A stretch of DNA of 64,000 bases. Source: Amycolatopsis lexingtonensis (lineage in GTDB: Bacteria; Actinomycetota; Actinomycetes; Mycobacteriales; Pseudonocardiaceae). Location of the stretch: contig NZ_JADBEG010000001.1 of the NCBI RefSeq assembly GCF_014873755.1, positions 2,420,501-2,484,500 on the forward strand, in the 5' to 3' direction. The translations under genes and the position numbers were made by a program. The notes under the pieces are model-generated. The model saw nothing but the letters and a program-made list of their open reading frames with translations. It was not told where the DNA came from and searched no databases. How positions within the stretch are numbered: position 1 is the first letter of the stretch; each line of letters starts with the position of its first letter. Positions 7,475 through 16,413 of this stretch are shown in pieces.

Positions 7475-8596
7475 CTACGCGGTGACGAGCGACAGGCCGT
7501 AGGTCTGCAGGATCTCGTTCACCGGCTGGAACCAGGTCTCGCCACCGGAGCTGCAGTTGCCCCAGCCGCCGGAGGTGACGCCCTGGGCCTGGTCACCGGT
7601 GATGAACGAGCCGCCGGAGTCGCCGGGCTCGGCGCAGACGTTGGTCCGGGTCATCTGGTAGACCGCGCCCTGGGAGTAGTTGACGGTCTCGTTGAGGCCC
7701 AGCACCGTGCCGCAGTGCCAGTGCGTGGTCGAGCCCGAGCGGCACACCGACGTGCCGACCGGCGCGACCCAGGAACCGCGGACGAGCGCGTCGCTGACCG
7801 TGCCCCAGCCGAGCACGACCGGCGCGGTCCACCAGCCGTTGCCGATGCGGATGAACGAATAGTCGTTGCCCGGGAAGGAAGAGCCGGCGAAGCTGCCCAT
7901 CGCCGAGCCGTCCCAGCCGACGACCGAGCTGCCCGCCCCGCCGCAGTGGCCGGCGCTGACGAAGCCGCCCTGCACGGAGAACCCGATGGAGCAGCGGGTG
8001 TTGCCGTTGATGTAGTAGGGATCGCCGCCGACGGTGCCCGCCGAGAACGGCTGCGCGGACGGCGCGCTCGCCACGGTCACCGGGCCCGCTTTCGCGGCGC
8101 GGGCGAGGAAGGCGTCGACGTCGGCACCGCGCGCGCCCGGGCGCAAGGTGACCACGACGCTGCCGGCCCGCGGGTCCACCCGCCAGCCGCTGACGGCCGC
8201 CGGTGCGGGATCCGCCTTGGCCGAGGCGTCGATCGCGGCCTTGGCGGCGTCGAGCTTCGCGGCGCTGACCCGGGCGCTGGTGGGCTCGGCGCCGGTCTTC
8301 CGGACGGCGTCGGCGGCGCCCGGGTCGGTCACGCCGACGACGAGCTTGCCGAGCGCGGGGTCGAACCACGCGCCGCCGAACGCGGCACCGGCGGCCTGCT
8401 GCGCGGCGGGCATGATCCGCGCGGCGGACGTTTCCTGGCCGAGCCGGGTTTCGGCCTGGGTGGCGGTCAGGCCGAAGTCCCGCTGCATGGCGGCGATCAG
8501 CCCGGGCGACGCCACGGCCGGGCTCAGGGAAGCGGAAGCGAGGGAAGCGGTCAGGACGGCGGCACCGCCGAGAGCGAGGGCGATTCTTCGACGCAT
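7475..8596 (-). CDS. secreted S1-family serine protease (streptogrisin/alpha-lytic type)
   Basis: This 373-residue preproprotein has a signal peptide (MRRRIALALGGAAVL, hydrophobic, AVA-type site near 30). An alpha-lytic-type prodomain follows (about 35-185), then a chymotrypsin-fold catalytic domain. The triad is visible: His in SAGHCGGAG, Asp in GNDYSFIRI, Ser in EPGDSGGSF, with cysteine pairs around them. The mature enzyme should be extracellular and self-processed, as in streptogrisins. ATG 8596 has GGAGGAG upstream and starts the signal peptide, so the upstream ATG at 8632 is rejected. Confidence 0.93.
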   Translation of the reverse strand: MRRRIALALGGAAVLTASLASASLSPAVASPGLIAAMQRDFGLTATQAETRLGQETSAARIMPAAQQAAGAAFGGAWFDPALGKLVVGVTDPGAADAVRKTGAEPTSARVSAAKLDAAKAAIDASAKADPAPAAVSGWRVDPRAGSVVVTLRPGARGADVDAFLARAAKAGPVTVASAPSAQPFSAGTVGGDPYYINGNTRCSIGFSVQGGFVSAGHCGGAGSSVVGWDGSAMGSFAGSSFPGNDYSFIRIGNGWWTAPVVLGWGTVSDALVRGSWVAPVGTSVCRSGSTTHWHCGTVLGLNETVNYSQGAVYQMTRTNVCAEPGDSGGSFITGDQAQGVTSGGWGNCSSGGETWFQPVNEILQTYGLSLVTA

Positions 8597-9031
8597 GGGG
8601 ACTCCTCCAGGGACCGGGGGAAAGAAACACACCGTGCGCCGAGTGTGCGGGGCGGTGCGCGGCGGGTCCAGATTTGTCCGGTCTTCTGTCCGGAATTCGC
8701 GGGAGCGAACGTCTGTCCACTGCGGACTGAGGGCGTGTTTTCACTGCGGGGCAACGGATTCCGGGCACACGAAGAAGCGCGAGCCGGGCTCACCCGTCCG
8801 CGCCGACGAAGGTCTGGACCAAGTACAGCACGGCGGGACGGCCGCCGGGCCCAACCGGAGACCGCCGGGCAGCGAACGTGCACGACCGTCCCTCGCCGGT
8901 CGGATCGTGTTTCCTATAGGATCCTGCGCCGGCGGGCATGAAGACCTCGGCCGCCGCACCGCCGGAAAACCGCGCGCACGACACCGTCCGGCCACCCGGG
9001 AAATGGGTGGCCGGACGGTTCCGTGCCCGAA
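8597..9031. other. 435-bp intergenic region
   Basis: It carries the promoter side of the protease gene at its left end and the terminator hairpin 8983-9019 at its right end. A short palindrome TCCTATAGGA lies at 8912-8921. Near 8677-8692, TTGTCCGG and CTGTCCGG form a short direct repeat. No coding sequence was convincing. Confidence 0.5.
8983..9019 (-). terminator. terminator of the secreted small protein gene
   Basis: ACCGTCCGGCCACCC (8983-8997) pairs perfectly with 9005-9019 around GGGAAAT. It lies 12 bp beyond the minus-strand stop at 9032. Confidence 0.8.
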
Positions 9032-9361
9032 TCAGATTTCGTCGACCTGGTAGGTGACCACCCGCGCCGGCACGAGCAGCGCGCCCGAACATTCCGCGAC
9101 CGCCGGGCCGAATCCGTACGGCACGAAATCCCCGGCCACGAACCAGAACGCGTTGCCGTTCGCGCAGTGCGCGATCACGCGGTAGCCGTACCCCTCACCG
9201 GGGTAGCAGCTGACCGAAACGCCCTGTCCGAACAGGGTTCCGTAGCGCTCGCCGAAGCAGCCGGGTGGCGCGAAGTCGCCGCCGGCCGCGGCCGCGGGCA
9301 CGACCGTCAGACCGAACAGCGAAAACAAAGCGACCCCGAGAACCGCCAATTTCCTTCGCAT
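9032..9361 (-). CDS. small secreted protein of unknown function
   Basis: This 109-residue protein has a clear Sec signal peptide (MRRKLAVLGVALFSLFGLTVVPAAAA). The mature part of about 83 residues contains four cysteines (PPGCFGE, VSCYPGE, AHCANGN, AECSGA), probably two disulfides, and many Gly, Tyr and Phe. No family was recognised. ATG 9361 is preferred because GAGGAG lies 5 nt upstream; the GTG at 9367 would overlap that site. It stands alone and ends in a strong terminator. Confidence 0.75.
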   Translation of the reverse strand: MRRKLAVLGVALFSLFGLTVVPAAAAGGDFAPPGCFGERYGTLFGQGVSVSCYPGEGYGYRVIAHCANGNAFWFVAGDFVPYGFGPAVAECSGALLVPARVVTYQVDEI

Positions 9362-9518
9362 GACCACTCCTCAGCGCGGAGAAACCCGACGTGGATTAGC
9401 GTAGAAGTGCGGAAGAATTACCGGCAATTCATCGGGCCAGTGAATCCGCGTGCAGCGGAAAGTCACGACGCTGCTCCATCCGGGCTAGCCCGCGACCCTG
9501 GACGGATGGCGCATTTCC

Positions 9519-10760
9519 TCAATGGCTGACGCAAACCCGGTTCCGGCCCGAGTTCTTCGCCGCGTAAACGGCCTTGTCGGCGGCGCCGAGCACCTCGTCC
9601 ACCCGGTCACCCGCGGCGGGGTGGACCGCCACCCCGATCGACACCGACAGCCCGGCGACCGCGGTCCCGTCGGCCAGCGTGACCGACAGCCCGCCGACCG
9701 CGTCGCGGATCCGCTCGGCGACCGCCACCGAATGGACCGGCCCGATCCCGGGCAGCAGCACGACGAACTCCTCCCCGCCGAACCGGCCGACCGAGTCGTA
9801 GACCCGCACTTCGCCCCGGACGGCTTCGGCGACCGCGCGCAGGACGTCGTCGCCCGCCAGGTGCCCGTAGGTGTCGTTCACGCGCTTGAAGTGGTCGAGG
9901 TCGATCATCAGGATCCCGCAGTCGCCCCCGCCGCGCGCCGCCCGGCCCAGCTCGGCCTCGGCCCGCGCCCGCCATTCCGCGATGGTGAGCAGCCCGGTCT
10001 TCGGGTCGCGGGCCCGCAGTTCCAGCCGCCGCCCGAGCTCACCGCGGTGCAGCAGGACGACCGGCGGCACGAGCAGCGGGACCAGCCACGGCCGGGTGAC
10101 CAGCAGCGCGGCGGCCACCGCGCCGAGGCACAGCGTCGCGGCGTCGAGCAGGTTCTCCGGCACCGACCCGGCGAACGACAGGAACGGGCGCGCCGGCTCG
10201 TGCAGCTTGAACCCGATCATCACCAGCACGGTGTTGACCAGCACGAACGCCGCGGCGGCAGCGATCGTCCCCAGCGGCCCGCCACCGTCCAGCCCGGCGA
10301 CCGCGTGCGCGGCGTAGATCGTGACCACGTGGGTCGCGACCGAGCACGCGGCCCGGTAGCGCCGGGCGCCCGGCACCCCGCCCGCCGTGCGCACCCAGAG
10401 GTGCCCGTAGACGAGGACGGCGAGCACGGAGGCGAGCAACGGCGGCATCGAAAGCGCCGCCGCGAACAGCCACACCGAGATGACGCTGATGTGCGGGTTG
10501 CTGGACAGGAACCGCCGCATCCGCTCGGCCTTCGCCGACAGCTCGGCTTGGCCGATCGCGCAGCCGAGCACGATGGCGAAGAAGAGCCAGTCCCGCGGGG
10601 CGGGCGCCGCGGACGGCACGAACACCGGCAGCCCGACGGCAGTGGCCTCGACCAGCAGGTAGTAGGGCAGGACACCGGGCGGCGCGGCGCGCAGGCGGTC
10701 CGGACGCGCCGGGTTCGCGACGTCCGGCGGCGTGCGCCGGGATTCCCGGTGCTGATCCAC
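9519..10760 (-). CDS. membrane diguanylate cyclase (GGDEF)
   Basis: This 413-residue protein has a hydrophobic N-terminal region of about 240 residues with several membrane helices, then a GGDEF domain (about 250-410). The active-site loop is GGEEF at 328-332, with the upstream metal-binding segment MIDLDHFKRVNDTYGH. An inhibitory site R319-x-x-D322 sits five residues before GGEEF. The enzyme should therefore make cyclic di-GMP and be product-inhibited. No EAL domain is present. The N-terminal part could sense a membrane or ligand signal, but it matches no named sensor I recognise. Confidence 0.9.
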   Translation of the reverse strand: MDQHRESRRTPPDVANPARPDRLRAAPPGVLPYYLLVEATAVGLPVFVPSAAPAPRDWLFFAIVLGCAIGQAELSAKAERMRRFLSSNPHISVISVWLFAAALSMPPLLASVLAVLVYGHLWVRTAGGVPGARRYRAACSVATHVVTIYAAHAVAGLDGGGPLGTIAAAAAFVLVNTVLVMIGFKLHEPARPFLSFAGSVPENLLDAATLCLGAVAAALLVTRPWLVPLLVPPVVLLHRGELGRRLELRARDPKTGLLTIAEWRARAEAELGRAARGGGDCGILMIDLDHFKRVNDTYGHLAGDDVLRAVAEAVRGEVRVYDSVGRFGGEEFVVLLPGIGPVHSVAVAERIRDAVGGLSVTLADGTAVAGLSVSIGVAVHPAAGDRVDEVLGAADKAVYAAKNSGRNRVCVSH

Positions 10761-10869
10761 TTTCCCTCCCGTGGCCGTGGATCGGCCGGGCTCCCCCGCC
10801 CGGCGCCACCCACGATAGGCGCACCGGGCCGCCCGCGGGAACGAACACGCGAAAGTCCGAAAAGGACGG

Positions 10870-12534
10870 TCAGCGCGCGAACGCCGTCAGGAAGCGGTCG
10901 CGGAAGGAGTCCATCTTCCACACCGGGGCCGCCGCGCCCGGGTGCAGGCCGTCCTGCCAGCCCCAGCCCGAGATCCGGTCGAGCACCTTTGGGTCCTTCG
11001 CCACGATGGTGATCGGCACGTCGTGCACCGCGCCCTGCGGGGTCACCACCGGCGGCTGGTGGTCGCCGAGGAAGACCAGGACCAGGTCGTCGCCGCCGTA
11101 GTGCTGGACGAACGAGATCAGCGTCTTCAGCGAGTAGTCGGTGGCGTCGCGGTAGGCGTCGCGGATCTTCGCGGGGTCCTTCCAGACCGACTCCGGGGCC
11201 TCGCCCGCGGCCGGCATCGGGGCGAACACCGAGCCGTCGCCGACCTGGTTCCAGTCGACCAGCCAGGGGCGGGGCGACCACGGGGCGTGGCTGGACACGA
11301 GGTCGACCTCGGCCATCACCGGACCGCCCTTGGCGAGCTCCTTGCGCTGCAGCATGGACATCGTGAACTGGTCGGGCATGGTGGCGTAGGCGAAGCCCGG
11401 GCCGTGGTAGCCGACGCCACGGGCGTCGTAGTAGGCGTCCGGGTGGTAAAACCGCTGCCCCTCGGGCCAGTCCTTGGTGTGCGCGGGCACGTCCCACACG
11501 GTCCGCCAGCCCGCGCGCTGGAACGCGCCGCCGAGGGTGAGCCGGTCGCCGGCGAGGAGGTCGTTGTAGCGCTGCTGGTTGTCGATCCACATGCCCGACT
11601 GCACCGTCGAGTGGGCCAGCCAGCTGCCGCCGCCGAACGTCGAGGACGACAGGAACGCGCTCCTCGCACCGATGCCCGCCGCGCGCAGCTCCGCGGTGCC
11701 CGCGTCGAGCGTCGCGCCGATCTTCGGGCCGAAAGCCGGGTCGTCGAGCGCGACGCGGCCGTAGCTCTCGACGAAGGTGAGCACGACGTTCTTGCCGCGC
11801 AGGCCGTTCAGCAGCTGGTCGCCGGGGGTGGTGCGGAACGCGTCCACCGCGGCCACCTCGCCGAACGGGCGCTGCTCCCGCAGGCCGGCCCCCACCTGCC
11901 GGAGGTCGCCGTAGGCCAGCGCGACGGCGCTCTGGGCGGCCACCGGCTGACCCGGCGCGCTTTCGACGCCGAACACCGAGCAGCCGATCCAGACGACCGC
12001 GAGCACCGCCACGACCCGGGTCGCCGCGGTCCGGCGCCCGGCGGCGACCCGCGACAGGCGCAGCGCGGCCAGGACCATGAACACCACGACGGCCACCGCG
12101 AGCACACCGGCCCCGACGAGCACGGCGACGGTGGCCGCGTCCCCGATCTGGCCGGCCAGGAACTCGACCCCGGCGTGGAAGAAGCTCCAGTCGTAGACGG
12201 GGTCGAACGGCTTCTCGAGAGTGGCGTAGAACCCGGTGTCGAGCGCCTTCATCAGGGTCAGGAGCCCCAGCACCAGACCGAAGAGTGCGGCGACGACGCT
12301 GCGCGCCCGCGGCGGCAGGACCAGCACGAACGCGGCGACGACGACGCCCTCCACCGGCACCCGCACGAGCGCACCGGCCGAAAACGCGGTGAGGTCGTCC
12401 GGCGCGAGGAGCCCGAACAGCACGAGCAGCGCGGCGAGCGCGGTGAGCACCCCGCCCGCGACGCCGTGCCGCCGGCCGAGCCGGGGCAGGCCGAAGTCGG
12501 GCAGGGGCGCGGCCGGGGCGGTTCTTCCAAGCAT
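10870..12534 (-). CDS. membrane-bound sulfatase-family protein (LtaS-like architecture)
   Basis: This 554-residue protein has five or so N-terminal membrane helices (about 25-205) and a large extracytoplasmic alkaline-phosphatase-superfamily domain. Recognisable sites are VVLTFVESYGR (nucleophile region, Ser or Thr nearby), SSTFGGGSW, EVDLVSSHAPW, and LVFLGDHQPPVVTP, the metal-binding DH motif. This layout resembles lipoteichoic-acid-synthase or phosphoglycerol-transferase relatives. The substrate in a mycolate-type actinomycete is unknown. It lies 109 bp upstream of the cyclase on the same strand. Confidence 0.85.
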   Translation of the reverse strand: MLGRTAPAAPLPDFGLPRLGRRHGVAGGVLTALAALLVLFGLLAPDDLTAFSAGALVRVPVEGVVVAAFVLVLPPRARSVVAALFGLVLGLLTLMKALDTGFYATLEKPFDPVYDWSFFHAGVEFLAGQIGDAATVAVLVGAGVLAVAVVVFMVLAALRLSRVAAGRRTAATRVVAVLAVVWIGCSVFGVESAPGQPVAAQSAVALAYGDLRQVGAGLREQRPFGEVAAVDAFRTTPGDQLLNGLRGKNVVLTFVESYGRVALDDPAFGPKIGATLDAGTAELRAAGIGARSAFLSSSTFGGGSWLAHSTVQSGMWIDNQQRYNDLLAGDRLTLGGAFQRAGWRTVWDVPAHTKDWPEGQRFYHPDAYYDARGVGYHGPGFAYATMPDQFTMSMLQRKELAKGGPVMAEVDLVSSHAPWSPRPWLVDWNQVGDGSVFAPMPAAGEAPESVWKDPAKIRDAYRDATDYSLKTLISFVQHYGGDDLVLVFLGDHQPPVVTPQGAVHDVPITIVAKDPKVLDRISGWGWQDGLHPGAAAPVWKMDSFRDRFLTAFAR

Positions 12535-12752
12535 GGCGGAGCCTCACGTCATCGTTCGCGGCGGTGACCACCCGGCCCGTGCGGCGGGACCGGCGATCCT
12601 CACCCGGTATACGAGCCACGGCCACGGGCGGTTCACGCGGGGCCCGCAGGGCGGGGTTTCGGCACAGTCGCGCGGCCAGGCCCGCTGCCGCCGGCGACCG
12701 GCCCGCCCACGTCTTGAATGAGTCATTCAGGTCTTCGGAGGTCCTGAACGAC
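12535..12752. other. sulfatase promoter region up to the IS element
   Basis: It contains the upstream region of the sulfatase gene. From 12711 it holds the left arm and loop of dispersed-palindrome copy 2, ending in the 10-bp target duplication CCTGAACGAC (12743-12752). No gene was found. Confidence 0.6.
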
Positions 12753-14269
12753 CAAGGCCGGGTAGTTAGGGCGTTGGGTGTGGTGTCAACCCCCTGACAC
12801 AGGGCAACGGAGCTTCCGCTAGAACATCGTCGACCAAGATCAACGTTCGGCGGGAGCTCCGTTGTCCGCGCAGTCTGTCATAACCCGGATCACCCGCACC
12901 GCGAGCGGGGTCTTCGCCCCCGGCCACCTCGGTGAACTCACCCAGATCGTGCCCTTCGAGATAGTCGATGCCGTGCTGGCCGAGCCGGTCCCGGCGACCC
13001 AGCGACGAGTGCGGCTGCTGCCGGCCCGGGTCACGGTGTATTTCCTGCTGGCGATGGGACTGTTCCCCGAACGCGGCTACCGCGGGGTGTTCTCGGCACT
13101 GACCGCCGGGCTGGCCGAGCTGAGGCTGGTGACCCCGACAGCCTCGGCGTTGCGCCAGGCCCGCCGCCGGGTCGGCGCCCGGCCGCTGGCGGCGTTGTTC
13201 GAGCTGCTGGCCGGCCCCATCGCCTGGCCACGCAGCCCGGGGGTCTGCTGGCGCGGGCTGCGGCCGGTGGCGATCGACGGGACCGGCATCGCCATCCCCG
13301 ACAGCGAACCCAACCGGGCCTGGACCGGCAAGACCCGCACCGCGTCCCACCCCGACGCCGGGTATCCGCTGCTGCGGCTGGTGGCCCTGGTCGAATGCGG
13401 GACCCGCGCCCTGATCGGGGCGGTGTTCGGCAGCCCCGCCCAGGGGGAACTGGCCTACGCAGGCAGGCTCACCGACCGGCTACGCCCGGGGATGGTGCTG
13501 CTGGGCGACCGCAACTTCGACGACGCCACCTTCATCGCCGGCACCGCCCGCTCCGGCGCGGACCTGCTGATCCGGCTCAAAGCCAACCGGCGCCCACCCC
13601 TGACCGGCCGCCACCGGGACGGATCGATCACCTCGATCATCGGCCGGGTGCCCGTCCGCATCATCGAAGCCCGCATCACCGTCACCGGGGCGGACGGCTC
13701 CCGCCGCACCGAGCACTACCGGCTGGTCACCACCCTGCTCGACCCCGACCGCCATCCCGCTGCGGAACTGCTCGAGCTCTACCACCAGCGCTGGGAAATC
13801 GAATCGGCCTTCCTCGCGCTCAAAGACACCCTCTCCGGCGGCCGGGTCCTGCGCTCCCAGACCCCGGCCGGAGCCGAACAGGAACTCTGGGCACTGCTGG
13901 CCACCTACCAGATTCTGCGGATCGCGATGACCGACGCCACCGGCACCCGGCCCGGCACCGACCCCGACCGGGCCGGATTCAGCGTCGCCCTGCACGCCGC
14001 CCGCGACCAGATCATCACCGCCCGCTCCGTCATCGCCGACACCCACATCGACCTCGTCGGCACCATCGGCCGCCAGATCCTGGCCGGCCTGCTCCCCGCA
14101 CGCCGGGCACGGACCTGCCCACGGAAAGTCAAACGACCCCTGTCCAAATACGCCTACACGAAGCCCCGCCAGCCCCGCGCCTGCCTCAAGATCACCATCA
14201 ACGTCACCGTCACCGACGCTGCAACAAGCCCCTTGACACGACCCACCCCGCCCTAACTACCCGGCCTTG
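12753..14269 (+). mobile_element. IS4-family insertion sequence, complete
   Basis: The element is 1517 bp. Its ends are inverted repeats: 12753-12773 and 14249-14269 match perfectly over 21 bp, and the similarity extends to about 37 bp. Both sides are flanked by the identical 10-bp duplication CCTGAACGAC (12743-12752 and 14270-14279). A single transposase gene fills the element. Intact ends, intact ORF and identical duplications indicate a recent and probably still mobile copy. Confidence 0.95.
12862..14256 (+). CDS. IS4-family DDE transposase
   Basis: This 464-residue transposase has an N-terminal IS4-type helical domain (about 15-110). Its DDE catalytic core reads Asp139 in AIDGTGI, Asp216 in LLGDRNFDD, and Glu314 in YHQRWEIESAFLALK. 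The last motif fits the IS4 YREK signature exactly: Y-x2-R-x3-E-x6-K. The start is TTG at 12862, with GGGAG just upstream. The gene ends 13 bp before the right end of the element. No frameshift or truncation is seen. Confidence 0.95.
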   Translation: MSAQSVITRITRTASGVFAPGHLGELTQIVPFEIVDAVLAEPVPATQRRVRLLPARVTVYFLLAMGLFPERGYRGVFSALTAGLAELRLVTPTASALRQARRRVGARPLAALFELLAGPIAWPRSPGVCWRGLRPVAIDGTGIAIPDSEPNRAWTGKTRTASHPDAGYPLLRLVALVECGTRALIGAVFGSPAQGELAYAGRLTDRLRPGMVLLGDRNFDDATFIAGTARSGADLLIRLKANRRPPLTGRHRDGSITSIIGRVPVRIIEARITVTGADGSRRTEHYRLVTTLLDPDRHPAAELLELYHQRWEIESAFLALKDTLSGGRVLRSQTPAGAEQELWALLATYQILRIAMTDATGTRPGTDPDRAGFSVALHAARDQIITARSVIADTHIDLVGTIGRQILAGLLPARRARTCPRKVKRPLSKYAYTKPRQPRACLKITINVTVTDAATSPLTRPTPP

Positions 14270-14489
14270 CCTGAACGACTCATTCAAGACGTTCGGCCGC
14301 CGCGGCCCGGGCGGTTCACGCGGGGCCCGCGGCCCTACCCCGAACCCCGTGGCCCAAACCCCGCGCACCGCCTTTCACCCGCAGAAACACCGGAAATCCC
14401 CGCGACGGGTGCCTAGTGGTTGCGGGCCTCCGGAGCCGGTGTTCTCCTCGGGACGACCGATGATCGAATTCCGGACGGAGGCAGGACGG

Positions 14490-14684
14490 ATGAACCTGTT
14501 CGACAAGGCCAAGGAAGCGCTCGGGCAGCACCCGGAGCAGGCCGATCAGGGTGTCGACAAGGCCGCCGAAGCCGCCAAGCAGCGGTTCGGCGAGCACTCC
14601 GACAAGATCGACCAGGGCTCCGACAAGGTGAAGGACTTCCTGCACAAGCAGGGCGGCGGGCAGCAGGACGCGCCGCCGCAGTGA
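14490..14684 (+). CDS. MT0933-like small antitoxin-family protein
   Basis: This 64-residue, highly charged helical protein begins MNLFDKAKEALGQHPEQAD and continues with repeats of the type DKAxExAKxRFGEHxDKIDQG. It resembles the MT0933/Rv0909 antitoxin family (also CsbD-like small stress proteins). GGAGG lies 8 nt before the ATG. The toxin partner expected next to Rv0909 (an Rv0910-like SRPBCC protein) is absent: the next gene is a VanZ-type protein. A true antitoxin role is therefore doubtful. Confidence 0.7.
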   Translation: MNLFDKAKEALGQHPEQADQGVDKAAEAAKQRFGEHSDKIDQGSDKVKDFLHKQGGGQQDAPPQ

Positions 14685-14758
14685 CCGGCCGCCGGTGAAA
14701 CCCAGCCGTCCGGGGGAAGCACGCTTCACGTCCCCCGCGGCTGGGTACCACCGGCTCC

Positions 14759-15931
14759 GTGGTCGCCACCTACCTCGTCCCCGTCCGCACCGCCCTCCTC
14801 CTCTTCCCCTTCCTCGCGCTGGCCGTCATGCTGCCGGCCGCGTTCGTCAGCTACCGCCGCCGCGGCCGCGCCGGCGGGTGGCAGACCTTCGTCTTCTACG
14901 CGTTCCTCTTCTACCTGCTGGCGATCGCGACGCAGACGGTGCTCCCGCTGCCCGCCGATCCGGCGTACTGCGCGGGACACACGTATGCGAGTTCTCCGCA
15001 GTTGCGGCCGTTCTACTTCGTCGAAGTGGTCTCGCAGCGCGCCCGCGGGCACTGGAGCCCCGGCGCGCTGCTGCACAACCCGGCGGTCTGGACCACGGCG
15101 CTCAACGTCGTGATGCTCGCGCCGCTCGGCTTCTACGTCCGGTACGCGCAACGGATGCGGCTCGTGCCCGCGACCCTCATCGGCTTCGGCGTTTCCCTGT
15201 TCTTCGAGCTGACGCAGCTGACCGGCCTGTGGTTCGTCTACCCGTGCCCGTACCGGCTGTTCAGCGTCGACGACCTCATCCTCAACACGGCGGGCGTCGT
15301 CGCCGGCTGGCTGCTCGCCGGTCCGCTCGGGCGCCTGCTGCCCGCCCTCGAACCGGAGCACGACCGGCGCCGCTACGCCGCGAAGGTCACCTTCACCCGG
15401 CGGCTCTTCGCGCTGGCCACCGACCTGCTCGGGTTCGCCGCGCTGCTCGGGTTCCTCTTCGGCCTGCTCACGCTGTTCGGCGAGGACCTGCGCCACCGCG
15501 ACACGCCGGTGGTGATCCTCGCCCTCGTCTGGTTCGTGGTGCTGCCCGCGGTGACCGGCTCGACACCCGGGAAGCGCGCCATGCTGCTGCGGGTGACGCG
15601 GCGGGGCGGCCGCCGGGCCGGACCGGTCTCGCTGCTGGTCCGCAACGGCGTCCTGCTCTCCCCGCTGTGGCTCGCGTGGTGGCTGCTGGACCTCGACCGC
15701 TGGGACCTCGGCACGCACCCGGAGCAGCTGCTCCTGCCCGTCGCGCTGGCCGCGTCGGTGTTCGTGGTGGGGGTCTGGACGCCGCTGGCGGTGCTGCTCG
15801 ACGACGAGCACCGCGCCCCCTACGAACGGCTGACCCGCACGGTGAACACCGCCATCGTGCCGCCCGGCGCCGAGCCGCCCGGACCGCCCGCGGAACCGCG
15901 GTCCCGGCAGCCTGTCCTCAAAGGACGGTGA
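14759..15931 (+). CDS. VanZ-like and RDD-like fusion membrane protein
   Basis: This 390-residue polytopic protein has an N-terminal VanZ-like domain (about 5-200) with the typical FFELTQLTG and SVDDLILNTAGVVAGW motifs. It is followed by an RDD-like domain (about 215-360) with FTRRLFALATDLLGFAAL, VLPAVTGSTPGKRAMLLRV and a terminal hydrophobic pair. VanZ proteins are linked to teicoplanin tolerance by an unknown mechanism. The fusion with RDD occurs in several actinomycetes. The start is GTG at 14759. Its tail is Pro/Glu-rich. Confidence 0.85.
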   Translation: MVATYLVPVRTALLLFPFLALAVMLPAAFVSYRRRGRAGGWQTFVFYAFLFYLLAIATQTVLPLPADPAYCAGHTYASSPQLRPFYFVEVVSQRARGHWSPGALLHNPAVWTTALNVVMLAPLGFYVRYAQRMRLVPATLIGFGVSLFFELTQLTGLWFVYPCPYRLFSVDDLILNTAGVVAGWLLAGPLGRLLPALEPEHDRRRYAAKVTFTRRLFALATDLLGFAALLGFLFGLLTLFGEDLRHRDTPVVILALVWFVVLPAVTGSTPGKRAMLLRVTRRGGRRAGPVSLLVRNGVLLSPLWLAWWLLDLDRWDLGTHPEQLLLPVALAASVFVVGVWTPLAVLLDDEHRAPYERLTRTVNTAIVPPGAEPPGPPAEPRSRQPVLKGR

Positions 15932-15978
15932 ACGGGCACCGCGCTGCCCGCGGCGGGCGGCTTTGGTAGATTGCCCCT

Positions 15979-16006
15979 GGAACGGGTTGAGCCGCCAGCC
16001 CGTGTC
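15979..16006 (+). promoter_or_regulatory. possible ECF-sigma promoter of the partner-switch operon
   Basis: GGAAC (15979-15983) and CGTGTC (16001-16006) are 17 bp apart, 24 bp before the first start codon at 16030. The spacing and -35 fit the SigE-type ECF consensus loosely. The assignment is tentative. Confidence 0.3.
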
Positions 16007-16029
16007 CCGATCCCCGATCTGGAGTCTTC

Positions 16030-16413
16030 ATGACCACCGACGCAGCGCGGCCACGGCAGCGGTACTCCGGCGACGGCTGGTCCCTGGACAGCTCCGAAGA
16101 CGGTGACCTGAGCGTTTACACCCTGCGTGGTGAGTTCGACTTCGCGGTCTCCGCCAAGCTCGCGGACCTGGTGCCCGCGGACCCCGGTGCCGCGCGGATC
16201 GTCGTCGACATGGCCGGCGTGGAGTACTGCGACTCCAGCTGCCTGCAGGTCCTGCTGCGCCTCGCCCGGCAGTCGCACCGGGCGGGCGGCCGCTTCGCCG
16301 TCGTGTCGGCCGCGCCAGTCGTGACCCGGCCGATCGAACTGCTCGGGCTCGGCGACGTCATGCCCGTGTACCCGACCCTCGAGGCGGCCCGTTCTTCCTG
16401 GGGCGAAGCATGA
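16030..16413 (+). CDS. STAS-domain anti-sigma-factor antagonist
   Basis: This 127-residue STAS protein has a strand-rich core and the phosphorylation-site motif VEYCDSSCLQVLL, with the DSS serine pair kept. It should bind the RsbW-type kinase encoded next, in the unphosphorylated state, and release its partner. It is the first gene of a five-gene operon in which each stop overlaps the next start; here the stop overlaps the following ATG (ATGA at 16410). Confidence 0.92.
   Translation: MTTDAARPRQRYSGDGWSLDSSEDGDLSVYTLRGEFDFAVSAKLADLVPADPGAARIVVDMAGVEYCDSSCLQVLLRLARQSHRAGGRFAVVSAAPVVTRPIELLGLGDVMPVYPTLEAARSSWGEA

Larger units (their letters stand above)
12711..14290. repeat. dispersed intergenic palindrome copy 2, split by the IS element
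   Basis: The left arm 12711-12731 and loop 12732-12742 are identical to copy 1. The right arm starts at 12743, is interrupted after 10 bp, and resumes after the element at 14270-14290 ending in TCATTCAAGAC. The rejoined right arm differs from copy 1 by one base (C for T). The insertion therefore happened inside an existing palindrome. Confidence 0.9.
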
